Source of the DNA: 20CM-2-65-7 sp963830455
Lineage (GTDB): Bacteria; Gemmatimonadota; Gemmatimonadetes; Gemmatimonadales; GWC2-71-9
DNA length: 64,000 bases
Assembly: GCA_963830455.1 (NCBI GenBank)
Contig: CAWHMT010000006.1
Location: 235,056-299,055, forward strand
Direction: 5' to 3'
Below the pieces are notes generated by a model. It did no database searches. It was given only the letters and a program-made list of their open reading frames with translations, and had not been told where the DNA came from. This document shows positions 44,849-55,124 of the stretch, one piece after another. A program made the translations under genes and the position numbers. Every line of letters begins with the position of its first letter. The stretch's first letter is position 1.

Positions 44849-45241
44849 CTACGGGAGTCGCAGCACCACGCCTGTGCTGTCGGGGTTTGTGAAGTCGACG
44901 AAGATGAGGATTGACGTCGTGTCGGCCTTGCCGGCAGCCGGATCGAAGGCGCGTAGCTCGAGACACCGCCGCCCGGCCCGATAGTCACCATAAATCGCAT
45001 CGCGGAACCGGCCTTCGGCTCCGACGTCGATCTCGCCCCGTGGCGCCAGGTCGTCAAAAGCACATGCCGTATCGAGCGCTAACCGATAGAGCACGACCGC
45101 AGTCGGGATACCGCTTCCCGTCGCGGACTCAACCCTGCCGTACACAGTTTCCATGGGTTGTGGAGCCAAGCAGGCGCACACACCTTCGCAGCTCGCGAGC
45201 AAGCCGGCGGCGATCGTCAGAGCGAAGACGGCGGGTCGCAT
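44849..45241 (-). CDS. Lipoprotein with carboxypeptidase-regulatory-like domain
   Basis: 130 aa from the ATG at 45,241. Signal peptide with lipobox LLASC (TIAAGLLASCEG). The mature part is one beta-sandwich (VYGRVESATGSGIPTAVVLY, AEGRFRDAIYGDYRAGRRCLE). Extra cysteines may form disulfides. Function unknown. Confidence 0.65.
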   Translation of the reverse strand: MRPAVFALTIAAGLLASCEGVCACLAPQPMETVYGRVESATGSGIPTAVVLYRLALDTACAFDDLAPRGEIDVGAEGRFRDAIYGDYRAGRRCLELRAFDPAAGKADTTSILIFVDFTNPDSTGVVLRLP

Positions 45242-45303
45242 ACCGGAGTATACCCTTCGCTCAAGTTGCCAGTCACTGGGAGCGCCCCAAAAGTCATACG
45301 CGC

Positions 45304-47404
45304 CTATGGCAACGCGAACGCGACGTACGTGTCGCTCGATTTCGAGCCTAACTTGCCCCCACCCGCCGCCACCACCACGAACTGCTTTCCCCTCACTGAA
45401 TAGGTACACGGCGTCGCATACCCCGGCGCGGGCAGCTCGGCCTCCCACAGCAGGGCTCCCGTGTTCTTGTCGAACGCGCGGAACTTGGCGTCCTGGCTCG
45501 CGGCGATGAACACGAGCCCGCCCCGCGTCACGATCGGTCCTCCGTACAGCTCGGTGCCGGTAGTCGGGAGGCCGCGCGCCTTGAGCTCGGCGAACTCACC
45601 TAACGGAATCCGCCAGCGATACTCGCCCGTGTTAAGGTCGATGGCGCTCAGCGTGCCCCAGGGCGGCTTCACGGCCGGATAGCCGCTCGAATCCCGCCAC
45701 CGCTCGTAACCCACGAACTCATACGGCGCGAGCGTCGCGCTGGTCCGTTCCCCGGCATAATGTCCGGTGTCCGAAGCAGGCGGATAGCCGAGGTGCTCGA
45801 GGACCGCGCGCTTCTCCGCTCGCGAGAGACCGGCGAACGAGGGCATGAAGCCGCGGCCCCAATCGATGATGCCGCGCACCTCGTCGCGCGAGAGACGCTG
45901 CGCCACTCCCGCGAGTGCAGGAGCGCCGCGCGCCCGGTTGTCGTGACAGGCGGCGCACGCTCCGGCGTAGACGGCTGCGCCGGTGCGCGGCGCGCCCGTG
46001 CTCGGCGGGATGCGCGCCGATTCGCGCATCGCGGCGATCCAGGGGACATCGCTCGCGTTGACGTACGATGACGGCGGTCTCAGGATCGACGGCCGCCCCA
46101 CCCCACTCACCACCCCCATCGAAGCCCGGCAGGACGATGCTGCCCTCCCTGCTCGGCGGCGTGAAAAAGACGCTGCGCCTGAGCGAGCGAAATCGCTCGA
46201 GATCGGTGACGTCCGCTGCGCTGATCGACTGGCGCGCGAACGGCGCCGGTTTGACCGGGATCGGCTGTGTGGGCCAGGCGCGCTCGCCTCGCAAATCGGA
46301 CGCGGGCACCGCGCGCTCGACGACATCGAACAACGGCTTCCCCGTCTGCCGATCGAACAGAAAGACGAAGCCGCTTTTCGCGATTTGGGCTACGGCATCG
46401 ATCCGCGACCCGCCGCGCGTGACGGTGACGAGATTGGGCGCGGCGGGGAGATCGCGATCCCAGAGATCGTGATGCACGGTCTGGAAATGCCACAGCCGTT
46501 TGCCCGTCACGGCGTCGAGCGCCAGCAGCGAATTGGCGAACAGGTTCGCCCCGATGCGGGCGCCGCCGTAGAAGTCGGGTGTCGCCGAGCCGGTCGGCAC
46601 GTAGACGATGCCACGCGCGGTATCAACGGTCACGCCGGCCCAGCTGTTCGCGCCCCCGGCAGTCCGCCACGCGTCAGGCGGCCACGTGTCGTGACCGAAT
46701 TCACCGGGATGCGGGATGGTGTGGAACGTCCAGCGGATTGCGCCTGTCCGCACATCATACGCGCGCACATCCCCGGGGGCGGAGCCCTCTTCTTCACCGA
46801 CGCGCATGCCCTGGATCAGCAGATCCTTGTAGATCGCGCCGGGGCTCGTGGCCACGAGATAGGCGTCGCCGATGTCGCGCGAGAGCCCGGCAGCGAGATC
46901 GATCGAGCCTGAATCACCGAACGTGGGAATCGGCCGGCCATCGCGGGCATTCAGCGCGAACAAACGGCGGCCTGCGCTGAACAAGATCCGTTTGTCGTCG
47001 CCTGCGGCCCAATACACGACGCCTCGGTTGACGTGGGTCCACTCAGTGCGTGGGGCGTGGGGCGTGGTGCGTGGGTCGAAACGCCAGATCAGTCCACCAT
47101 TCTGGGCTCGCAGCGCGACAACAGCGAGCGCGGGAGTTGTCGTGTAAAGGACGCCGTCCACGACGATCGGCGTCGCCTGAATCTCACCGCGGTCTGCCGG
47201 CAGGTCTTTGGTGTGGTAGATCCATGCCACGCGAAGCTGCGTGACGTTGCTGGTGTCGATCTGGTCGAGGTGCGAGTAGCGCGTGTTTCCCGGCGCTCCA
47301 CCGGTCGTACGCCAATCGGTCGATGGCTCGCGAGGCCCCCCCCCGGCACAGGCCGCGCCGAGGCTCAGGACAACGGCGAGCCTACCGAGCAACGATCGAC
47401 TCAC
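45304..47404 (-). CDS. PQQ-dependent dehydrogenase with cytochrome c domain (frameshifted)
   Basis: About 700 aa if read through. GTG start at 47,404 overlaps the galactanase stop (GTGA). Signal with lipobox-like LGAACAGG. Eight-bladed propeller with the mGDH-type motifs WRTTGGAPGNTRYSHLDQI, THVNRGVVYWAAGDD, FHTIPHPGEFGHDTW, HHDLWDRDLPAAPNLV. One extra base near 46,066 breaks the frame after AAVDPETAVI, resumed as YVNASDVPWIAAM. The C-terminal half holds a class I heme motif CAACH and final propeller motifs (PPWGTLSAIDLNTGEYRW). Oxidises sugars or alcohols in the periplasm and passes electrons to the heme. Confidence 0.85.
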
Positions 47405-48512
47405 GGAGAGAACGCAGCGGCCGTCGGCAGGATGGTCCCCGTGGAGTCGAACAACGCCAGCGAGCCACCCCCGAAGACGAACAGGCCCGGCACGGCAATC
47501 GCCTCGGGGTACCACCACAGCACACCGGCACCGTGATCGTCGGTCGTGCGCCTGACGACGGAAACGAGATCGCCGAGGAACTGCGCCTGCCCCGCCGGCG
47601 AGGCGGCCCAGGCCATGGCTGCGGTATCGAACACCATGGACTCCCACCCGCCGGCGCGCCACGGATAAGAGGTTTCGACGACGACGATGTCCTTGTCGTA
47701 GCGCCGCGCCGTGGCGTTCAGGTTCAATGCCAGCCGGCTCAGCGAACCGTGCCACCACGGGTAGTAGCTCAGTCCGATGAGGTCGAACGGTACGCCCGAC
47801 GCCTGGATGTGATCGAAGAACCACTGTGTGCCGGCCGCGCTGCCGCCCGCTGAGTAATGCAGCATGACCAGGACGGAGTCGGCGGGGTCAAGCGAGTCGC
47901 GCACGCCACGGATCCCCGCTTTCAGGAGCCGTGTGAATTGATCCCATTGTGTCCGAGTGTCGAACGATCCACCCACGCGACCGAGCGGCCACAAGCATTC
48001 CCACGTCGATTTCATTGCCGATCTGCACGATATCGGGAAGTCGCTGCGGCATGCTTCAACTGCGCCACCACGTCGGCGGTGTAGGTCTCGACACGCTGCT
48101 CCAGAGAATCGAACGGAAGTCCGGCCCAGGCGGCGGGAATCGTCTGGTGGGCGGGATCGGCCCAGGTGTCGGAGTAATGAATGTCCAGCAGCAGCCTGGC
48201 GCCGCTCGCCTTGACGCGCGCCGCCAACGCCAGCGTGTACGGCAAATCGTTGACCTGGACGTCGGAGTCGTTGGGGGCCACGAACAGCCGCAGCCGGAAC
48301 GTGTTCGCGCCGTGCGACCGGAGGATCGCGATCGCATCGCGTGCCTGACCGCCATCGCGGAACACACCGCCGGCGTCTTCGATGCGCGCCAAGGCCGAGA
48401 TGTCGCCACCCAGGATCATCGAGGCGACCGGCCGTGCCGCCGGCTCGGAGGGCGCTCCGCACGCGCACGCCAGCACCAGCAGTAGCCACGGTTGCTTGAG
48501 TTCGATCAGCAA
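47401..48512 (-). CDS. GH53 endo-beta-1,4-galactanase (frameshifted)
   Basis: About 370 aa. Start TTG near 48,512 followed by a signal with lipobox LACAC. GH53 features: MILGGDISALARIEDAGGVF, ANTFRLRLFVAPND, LLLDIHYSDTWADPAHQTIP, IVQIGNEIDVGML with the acid/base Glu, VLVMLHYSAGG, and the nucleophile in IVVVETSYPWRAGG. Two frame changes lie between about 47,990 and 48,045; the family sequence continues across both, so I regard it as one gene with indels. Hydrolyses beta-1,4-galactan of plant cell walls. It ends over the start of the PQQ dehydrogenase. Confidence 0.8.
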
Positions 48513-48571
48513 GTCAGAACACCTCGGGTGGTTCCGGGAACGCCTGACCAGCCATAGCTTAACCCACCCTG

Positions 48572-50692
48572 TTGAGGACGACGACTCCGCTGACCCCACC
48601 CCCTGCTCCAAAGCTCGATCCGCTGGCCCACCGGCAGGCGGCGTTGCTGCGTCTGTCGACCGGCATCGCCGCCGCCCACGACGAAGCCGCCATCTGCGAC
48701 GCGGTGGTCCAGGGCCTCCACGACGAGGCACTGGGCTACAACTTCCTCGGCCTCTTCCTGCTCGATCCCGCGACGGGCGAGCGCGTACTGCGCTCCTCCA
48801 TCGGCTGGTCGAGCGCGCCCGAGAACTATCGCGTCCCCCCCGGCGCCGGCATCTCGGCCCGGGCCATCGCCGACGGCAAGCTCCATTACACGGCCGACGT
48901 CACCCGCGACGCCAGTTACATCGCGTCCCTCGCCAGCGGCTCCGAGGTGGATGTCCCGCTGGTGGTGGACGGCATCACGTTGGGCGTGCTCGTGGTCGAG
49001 AGCAGCGAGCCCGACGCCTTCAGCCCGTACGATTTCGCGATCCTCACGGCGGCGGCCGACCAGGCCGGGATCGCGCTGGCGCGGGCGCGCCTCCTGGCCC
49101 AGGAGCGGCGCCGCGGCGACGAGCACGCCGCCCTGCTCGAGACCATGGCGGCCCTCGTCGGCGACCACGAGCTCGACCGGGTGCTCAAGATGGTACTCAA
49201 CCGCGCGGTCGCGCTGCTCGGGGTCACTGGCGGCGAGGTGGCCCTGTTCGACGAGGCCGCCGGCGAGCTGGAGGTCCTGGCCAGCGCCAACATCGGCAAG
49301 GACTCGACGGGCACACGCCTGAAGATCGGCGAAGGCGCCATGGGTCACGTGGCCCGCACCCGCGAGCCGCTCATCATCCCATCCTACCGCGAATGGATCG
49401 GGCAGTCGGCCAAGTACGACGACATCAACGTGAATTCGGTGATGGTCGCGCCGCTGTTGATCGGCGAGCGGCTGGTGGGCGTCATCGCGGCGTTGCACTC
49501 GGACCCAAACCGGATCTTCAACGACGAGGATCTGCGTCTGCTCAACCTGTTCGCGCCGCAAGTGGCGATCGCGATCGAGAATGCGCGGTTGTTCACCAGT
49601 GTGCAGCGCCAGCAGGCGTACTTCGAATCCCTGGTGCGCGAGAGCCCGGTCGCCATCGTGGCGCTGGACCCGCGCGGCTGTATTACGTTGTGCAACCCGG
49701 CCTTCGAAAAGCTGTTCGGGTACGCCGCCGCCGAGGCGCTGGGCCACGAGCTGGACCCCCTCATCACCACTGAAGAAACGCGCAAGGAGGCCGTGGCCTA
49801 CACGCAGGAGGCCACCGACCGTGCTATTCACGGCGTCGGAAGGCGCGTGCGCAAAGACCGCACGATGGTGGACGTCGAGATCCTCGCGGTCCCGGCCGTA
49901 GTGCGCGGCGAGCGGGTCGGTCTCATGGCGCTCTATCACGACATCACCGAGCTGCTCAAGGCGCGCCAGGACGCCGAGTCCGCCGACCGCGCCAAGTCGC
50001 AGTTCCTGGCCAGCATGAGCCACGAGCTGCGTACGCCGCTCAACGCCATCATTGGCTACAGCGAGCTGCTGCGCGAGGAGGCCGAAGACCGCGGCCTGCC
50101 GTCGTTCATCGCCGATCTGGACCGCATCCGCGGCGCCGGCCGGCACCTGCTGATGCTGATCAACGACGTGCTCGACCTGTCCAAGATCGAGGCCGGCCGA
50201 GTCGAAATCGCGCCGGCGCGGTTTGCGGTGCGGCAGGTGATCGACGAGGTGCGGGCCACTGTCGAACCGCTGGTGGCGCGTCGGGGGAACACGCTCGAGG
50301 TGCGCACGCCCGCCGACCCGGGCGAGATGCACTCCGACCAGATGCGCATCCGGCAGGTGCTGTTCAACCTGCTGTCCAACGCGTCGAAGTTCACCGAGCG
50401 GGGCACGATCACGCTCGACGTCGCGCGCGAGGACGGCTGGATGGTGTTCGCGGTGTCCGACACCGGCATCGGCTTGACGCCCGAGCAGGCGGGCCGGCTG
50501 TTCGAAGCGTTCGTGCAAGCCGACGCGACAATCGCCCAGCGCTACGGCGGCACCGGGCTGGGCCTCGCGATCTCGCGCAAACTGTGCCGGTTGCTGGGTG
50601 GCGACATCGCGGTGGCCAGCGACTACGGCAAGGGCAGCACGTTCACGGTTCGCCTCCCGCTCCGCGCACCGGCACCCGCGGAGGGCGCGTGA
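48572..50692 (+). CDS. Sensor histidine kinase, GAF-GAF-PAS-HisKA-HATPase
   Basis: 706 aa, no membrane segments, so a cytoplasmic sensor. GAF1 about residues 20-175 (LHDEALGYNFLGLFLLDP), GAF2 about 190-350 (LKIGEGAMGHVARTREPLII), PAS about 355-470 (VAIVALDPRGCITLCNPAFE). Phospho-His is residue 484 in SMSHELRTPLNAIIGY; ATPase N-box LFNLLSNASKF, G-boxes DTGIGL and GGTGLGLAI. TTG start is the only good one. The next kinase starts inside its stop codon (GTGA). Confidence 0.9.
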   Translation: MRTTTPLTPPPAPKLDPLAHRQAALLRLSTGIAAAHDEAAICDAVVQGLHDEALGYNFLGLFLLDPATGERVLRSSIGWSSAPENYRVPPGAGISARAIADGKLHYTADVTRDASYIASLASGSEVDVPLVVDGITLGVLVVESSEPDAFSPYDFAILTAAADQAGIALARARLLAQERRRGDEHAALLETMAALVGDHELDRVLKMVLNRAVALLGVTGGEVALFDEAAGELEVLASANIGKDSTGTRLKIGEGAMGHVARTREPLIIPSYREWIGQSAKYDDINVNSVMVAPLLIGERLVGVIAALHSDPNRIFNDEDLRLLNLFAPQVAIAIENARLFTSVQRQQAYFESLVRESPVAIVALDPRGCITLCNPAFEKLFGYAAAEALGHELDPLITTEETRKEAVAYTQEATDRAIHGVGRRVRKDRTMVDVEILAVPAVVRGERVGLMALYHDITELLKARQDAESADRAKSQFLASMSHELRTPLNAIIGYSELLREEAEDRGLPSFIADLDRIRGAGRHLLMLINDVLDLSKIEAGRVEIAPARFAVRQVIDEVRATVEPLVARRGNTLEVRTPADPGEMHSDQMRIRQVLFNLLSNASKFTERGTITLDVAREDGWMVFAVSDTGIGLTPEQAGRLFEAFVQADATIAQRYGGTGLGLAISRKLCRLLGGDIAVASDYGKGSTFTVRLPLRAPAPAEGA

Positions 50693-52800
50693 AGAATGCC
50701 GCGGCATCGCGGCAGGACGCCCTGCTGGGCCTCAGTACCCGGATCGCCGAGGCCGAGGGCGAGACCGAGGTTTGCCGCGCCGTGGTGGACGGACTCTACG
50801 GGGAGGCCCTGGGCTACGACTTTGTGGCGGTGCTGCTCGTGGACCAGGCGAGCGGCGATCGCGTGCTGACGGCGAGCGCGGGGTGGAAGGAGGCGCCGGC
50901 CGGCCTGCGGATTCGTCCCGGCGAAGGCCTGAGCGAGCGTCCCCTGCTGGACGGGCGTATTCACTATACGCCGCGGGTGACCAAGGAAACGCGTTACTTG
51001 CCGACCCGCAACGAGGGCTCGGAGGTGGACGTGCCGCTCCTCGCCAACCGCGCGCTGGTCGGCGTGCTGGTGGTAGAGAGCAACCGCCCCGACGCGTTCG
51101 ACGAGGCCGACTTCAAGATCCTCATGGCCGCGGCCAACCAGGCCGGGATCGCCATCGGCCGCGCCCGCCTGCTGCGGGCCGAGCGCGCCCGCGCCGACGA
51201 GCAGGAAGCCCTGCGCGCCACCATGGCCGACCTGGTGGGTCGGCGCGACCTGACAACCGTGCTCCAGGCGGTGCTGGAGCGGGCCATGCGCCTGCTGGCC
51301 GTGAGCCACGGCGAGCTGGCGATCTACCACGCTGAGGCCGAGGAGTTGGAGATCGTCGCCAGTCACAACATGGGCCGCAAGGACACCACCGGGACGCGCA
51401 TGAAGCTGGGCGAAGGCGCGATGGGCCACGCGGCCCGCACGCGCGAGCCGCTGCTGATCCCCAACTATCGCGAATGGTCGGGCCGCTCGGCGCAGTACGC
51501 GACGGTGGAGTTCACCGCGGTGATGGTCGCCCCGCTCCTCATCGGCGAAAACCTGGTGGGCGCGATGGCGTTCATGGACAAGAACCCGGCGCGCCGGTTC
51601 GGCGATGAGGATCTGCGGCTGCTCAACCTGTTCGCCCCGCAGGCGGCGATCGCGATCGAGAATGCCCGCCTGTTCACCGCGGCGCAGCACCAGCGCAAGT
51701 ACTTCCAGGAGCTGGTGGACAACAACCCGGTGGCCATCGTCACCCTGGACGAGCATCACAACGTGGTGTCGTGCAATCCCGCCTTCGAGCAGTTGTACGG
51801 CTACAGCGAGGCCGACGTGCGGGGGAAGAACCTCGACGATCTGATTACCACCGACGCCACGCGCCTCGAGGCGGTACGCTACACCGAGCAGGCGCTGGAC
51901 GAGCGGCCGGTGAAGGTGATCTCGCAACGGCGGCATCGCAGCGGCGCGATGGTGGACGTCGAAGTCCTGGGTGTGCCGGTGATCGTGGGCGGCAAGCGCC
52001 TGGGGTTGATGGCGCTGTACCACGACATCACCCCCCTGCTCAAGGCGCGCCGCGCGGCCGAGGAAGCGAACCAGGCCAAGAGCCACTTCCTCGCCAGCGT
52101 GAGCCACGAATTGCGCACTCCGCTGAACGCGATCATCGGCTACAGCGAGCTACTAAAGGAAGAGATCGAGGATCTGGGCGTGGGTCAGCTGGGCGCGGAC
52201 CTGAGCCGCATCGAGGCGTCGGGCCGGCTGCTGCTGGCGCTCATCAACGACATCCTCGACCTGTCGAAGATCGAGGCCGGAAAGATGGAGATTCACTGCG
52301 AGGAGTTCGCGCTCGGGCCGCTGCTCGACCAGGTCCGCTCCACCGTCGGCCCGTTGGTGGAACGACGCGCCAACCGCCTGGTGGTCGAAGGCGTGCCGGC
52401 GGCGGGCAGCATGCACACCGACCGCACCAAGGTGATGCAGATGCTGCTCAACCTGTTGTCCAACGCGTCCAAGTTCACCGAGTCGGGCACCATCACCCTC
52501 AGCGTGCGGCGCTATGGTGACAACGGCGCCGACACGGTGCAATTCCAGGTGCGCGACACCGGCATCGGCATGACGCCCGAACAGATGGGCCGGCTCTTCC
52601 AAGCCTTCTCGCAGGCGGAGACATCCACCGCGAGCCGGTACGGTGGCACCGGGCTGGGCCTCGCGATCACCCGCCACTTCAGCCGGCTCATGGGTGGCGA
52701 CGTCCAGGTGGAGAGCACCCCGGGAGCGGGCTCGACCTTCACGCTCACCCTGCCGGCCGTGGTGCGCGTCGCCGCGACGGACCCTGTGGGAGGACATTGA
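50689..52800 (+). CDS. Paralogous sensor histidine kinase, GAF-GAF-PAS-HisKA-HATPase
   Basis: 703 aa from the GTG at 50,689 overlapping the upstream stop. Same domain order as its neighbour and clearly a tandem duplicate: ALGYDFVAVLLVDQASGDR, KLGEGAMGHAARTREPLLI, PAS VAIVTLDEHHNVVSCNPAFE, phospho-His 473 in SVSHELRTPLNAIIGY, NLLSNASKF, DTGIGM, GGTGLGLAI. The GAF pockets differ between the two, so they may read different ligands. Its stop overlaps the response-regulator start (TGATG). Confidence 0.9.
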   Translation: MKNAAASRQDALLGLSTRIAEAEGETEVCRAVVDGLYGEALGYDFVAVLLVDQASGDRVLTASAGWKEAPAGLRIRPGEGLSERPLLDGRIHYTPRVTKETRYLPTRNEGSEVDVPLLANRALVGVLVVESNRPDAFDEADFKILMAAANQAGIAIGRARLLRAERARADEQEALRATMADLVGRRDLTTVLQAVLERAMRLLAVSHGELAIYHAEAEELEIVASHNMGRKDTTGTRMKLGEGAMGHAARTREPLLIPNYREWSGRSAQYATVEFTAVMVAPLLIGENLVGAMAFMDKNPARRFGDEDLRLLNLFAPQAAIAIENARLFTAAQHQRKYFQELVDNNPVAIVTLDEHHNVVSCNPAFEQLYGYSEADVRGKNLDDLITTDATRLEAVRYTEQALDERPVKVISQRRHRSGAMVDVEVLGVPVIVGGKRLGLMALYHDITPLLKARRAAEEANQAKSHFLASVSHELRTPLNAIIGYSELLKEEIEDLGVGQLGADLSRIEASGRLLLALINDILDLSKIEAGKMEIHCEEFALGPLLDQVRSTVGPLVERRANRLVVEGVPAAGSMHTDRTKVMQMLLNLLSNASKFTESGTITLSVRRYGDNGADTVQFQVRDTGIGMTPEQMGRLFQAFSQAETSTASRYGGTGLGLAITRHFSRLMGGDVQVESTPGAGSTFTLTLPAVVRVAATDPVGGH

Positions 52801-53174
52801 TGCCGAAGATCCTGCTGGTCGAGGACAACGAAATGAATCGCGACATGCTGTCGCGCCGGCTGCTGCGCAAGGGCTTTCAGGTCGAGATGGCGGTGGACGG
52901 CCGCGCCGGCGTGGAGATGGGCCGCAGCGGCAAGTACGATCTCATTCTGATGGACATGAGCCTGCCCGAAGTGGACGGCTGGGAGGCCACGCGGCAGCTG
53001 CGCGCCGCGCCGGAGACGGCCACCGTGCCGATCATCGCGCTCACCGCGCACGCGATGGCGGGCGACCGCGACAAGGCGTTGGCGGCCGGCTGCAACGACT
53101 ACGACACCAAGCCGATCGAGCTGGATCGGTTGCTGGGCAAGATGGCGGCGCTGTTGCCGACTGCGCCGCAGTGA
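52800..53174 (+). CDS. Single-domain response regulator
   Basis: 124 aa, CheY-like. Acidic pocket LLVEDNEMNRDM, phosphoacceptor Asp52 in LILMDMSLPEVDGWE, Thr in IIALTAHAM and Lys in YDTKPIELDRL. No output domain. In this operon it can act as a shuttle between the two kinases and the downstream DHp-REC-Ser/Thr kinase. Both ends overlap neighbours (TGATG and GTGA). Confidence 0.92.
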   Translation: MPKILLVEDNEMNRDMLSRRLLRKGFQVEMAVDGRAGVEMGRSGKYDLILMDMSLPEVDGWEATRQLRAAPETATVPIIALTAHAMAGDRDKALAAGCNDYDTKPIELDRLLGKMAALLPTAPQ

Positions 53175-55090
53175 GCACCCCCGCTCCCCACTCCGCTCCC
53201 GGCAGCAACCCGGTCGCGGCTCTGCGTCACGACCTGCGCACCCCCCTCAACCACATCGTCGGCTACGCGGAGATGCTGCTCGAGGACGTTCAGGGGCCCG
53301 GGGGGGGCCGGGAGACGCAGCGTGAAGCGCTGCAGCAGGCGATCGCGGCGGCGCACGACGCGCTCAAGCTCATCAGCCTCGTGCTGGCCCCGACCCGTGA
53401 AGCCATCGAGCCCGGCGAGGTGACCGGGCTGCACGCGCGGCTGGAGGACCCGCAGCGCCGCATCACAGAGGCCGTCCGCGCGATCCTCGCGGCCCCCGGG
53501 GAAGCGCCCACGCCCACGTTCGTCGAAGACCTCCACCGCATCGAGGCCGCGGCGGCGCGGCTGGTCCCGAAGCACGTCGCGGGCGCGCCCGCAGCGACGG
53601 AAGTGCGTCCCGGTGTCGCCGGCAAGGCGCGGGTCCTCGTCGTCGACGATGATGCCGGCAACCGCGACGTGCTGAGCCGGCGACTGCAGCGCGAGGGCTA
53701 CGCGGTGGTGCCTGCGGCCGGAGGGAGCGAGGCGCTGGCGTTGATGGCGCGCGAGCAGGTGGATGTCGTGCTGCTCGACGTGCTGATGCCGGATCTCGAC
53801 GGCCTGGCGGTGCTGGAGCGGATCAAAGCCAACCCCGCGACGCACGACGTGCCGGTCATCATGATCTCGGCGCTCGATGAGCTGTCGGCGATCGCGCGCT
53901 GCATCGAGGCGGGGGCGGTGGACTACCTCCCCAAGCCGTTCGAGCCGGTCGTGCTGCGGGCGCGGCTCGCCGCGTCGCTGGTGGAAAAACGGTTCCGCGA
54001 CCAGGAACGCGAGCTGGCGCGCGCGCTCGCGGTGGTGACGGACGCCGCGAGCGCCGTGGAAGCGGGCACCTACCAGACGGGCCAGCTGGGCGACGTGGCA
54101 CAGCGCGGCGACGCCGTGGGGCGGCTGGCGCGCGTGATGGATCGCATGGCGACTGAGGTGGGCGAGCGCGAGCGCCGGCTGCGCGGCCGCCTCGACCTGC
54201 TGCGGGGCGAGATCACCGTCGCGCGCCGGACTACCGAGCACGCGGTCGTGGATTTGGACGACCGGTTGACCGCCGGCGAGACGTTCGCCGGGCGCTACAC
54301 CATCGAGGCGGTGTTGGGTCGTGGCGGGATGGGGACGGTGTACCGCGCGCGCGATACCGAGCTGAACGAGACCGTGGCCATCAAGACGTTGCGGCCCGAG
54401 CTGGTACTCGACGCCGACTCCCGGGAGCGGTTCAAGGACGAGATCCGGCTGACGCGGCGGATCACGCACCGCAACGTGGTGCGGACGCACGATTTCGGCG
54501 AAGCAAAGGGGCTGTGCTATCTGACGATGGAGTTCGTCGAGGGACTCACGGTGCGCGAGCTGCTCAACGTGCGGCGGAGGCTCGAGGTGGAGCCGGCCCT
54601 GGCGATCGGGATCCAGCTGGCCGAGTCGCTGGTGGTGGCGCACGAGATGGGCGTGATTCACCGCGACATCAAGCCGCAGAACATGCTGCTGAACGATGAG
54701 GGAGTGCTCAAGGTCATGGACTTCGGCGTGGCGCGGCTCGTCGAGCGCACTGGCGGAGGGGCCCACACGCAGGCGGGAATGATCGTCGGGACGCCGCTGT
54801 ACATGGCACCCGAGCAGCTCGCCGCGGAGGCCGTGGATGCGCGGGCCGATCTCTACGCGGTGGGGGTGGTGTTGTTCGAGATCCTGACCGGGGAGCCGCC
54901 GATCAACGCGCCGACCGTCATGGCGTTGTTTAGCAAGGTGCTCAACGAGCATCCGAGGCGGCCCAGCGAGCTGGTCGCCACGGTACCGCCGGGGGTGGAC
55001 GAGCTGGTCCTGCAGCTGCTGGCCAAGGAGCCCGGCGACCGCGTGCCGAGTGCGGCGGTGTTGGTGGAGCGCTTACAGGCACTCGCGTAA
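53171..55090 (+). CDS. DHp-receiver-Ser/Thr kinase fusion protein
   Basis: 639 aa from the GTG at 53,171 overlapping the upstream stop. Domains: HisKA-like DHp helices at 1-75 with candidate phospho-His20 (ALRHDLRTPLNHIVGYAEML) but no ATPase domain; receiver at about 153-275 with Asp203 (VDVVLLDVLMPDLDG); helical HAMP-like linker about 295-370; Hanks-type kinase at 374-639 with VLGRGGMGTVYRA, Lys405 (VAIKTL), Asp499 (GVIHRDIKPQNML), Asp517 (DFGVARL) and GTPLYMAPEQ. All catalytic residues are present, so the kinase should be active. Likely joins His-Asp phosphorelay to Ser/Thr phosphorylation. Confidence 0.9.
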   Translation: MSTPAPHSAPGSNPVAALRHDLRTPLNHIVGYAEMLLEDVQGPGGGRETQREALQQAIAAAHDALKLISLVLAPTREAIEPGEVTGLHARLEDPQRRITEAVRAILAAPGEAPTPTFVEDLHRIEAAAARLVPKHVAGAPAATEVRPGVAGKARVLVVDDDAGNRDVLSRRLQREGYAVVPAAGGSEALALMAREQVDVVLLDVLMPDLDGLAVLERIKANPATHDVPVIMISALDELSAIARCIEAGAVDYLPKPFEPVVLRARLAASLVEKRFRDQERELARALAVVTDAASAVEAGTYQTGQLGDVAQRGDAVGRLARVMDRMATEVGERERRLRGRLDLLRGEITVARRTTEHAVVDLDDRLTAGETFAGRYTIEAVLGRGGMGTVYRARDTELNETVAIKTLRPELVLDADSRERFKDEIRLTRRITHRNVVRTHDFGEAKGLCYLTMEFVEGLTVRELLNVRRRLEVEPALAIGIQLAESLVVAHEMGVIHRDIKPQNMLLNDEGVLKVMDFGVARLVERTGGGAHTQAGMIVGTPLYMAPEQLAAEAVDARADLYAVGVVLFEILTGEPPINAPTVMALFSKVLNEHPRRPSELVATVPPGVDELVLQLLAKEPGDRVPSAAVLVERLQALA

Positions 55091-55124
55091 ACGTCGCCCA
55101 GCAAGATGTGGCTCTGCCTGGTGG

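Noticed and set aside
50623..54952. Large minus-strand ORFs opposite the kinase operon
   Set aside because: Composition typical of GC-frame shadows; the plus strand holds intact, well-known domains with coupled starts.
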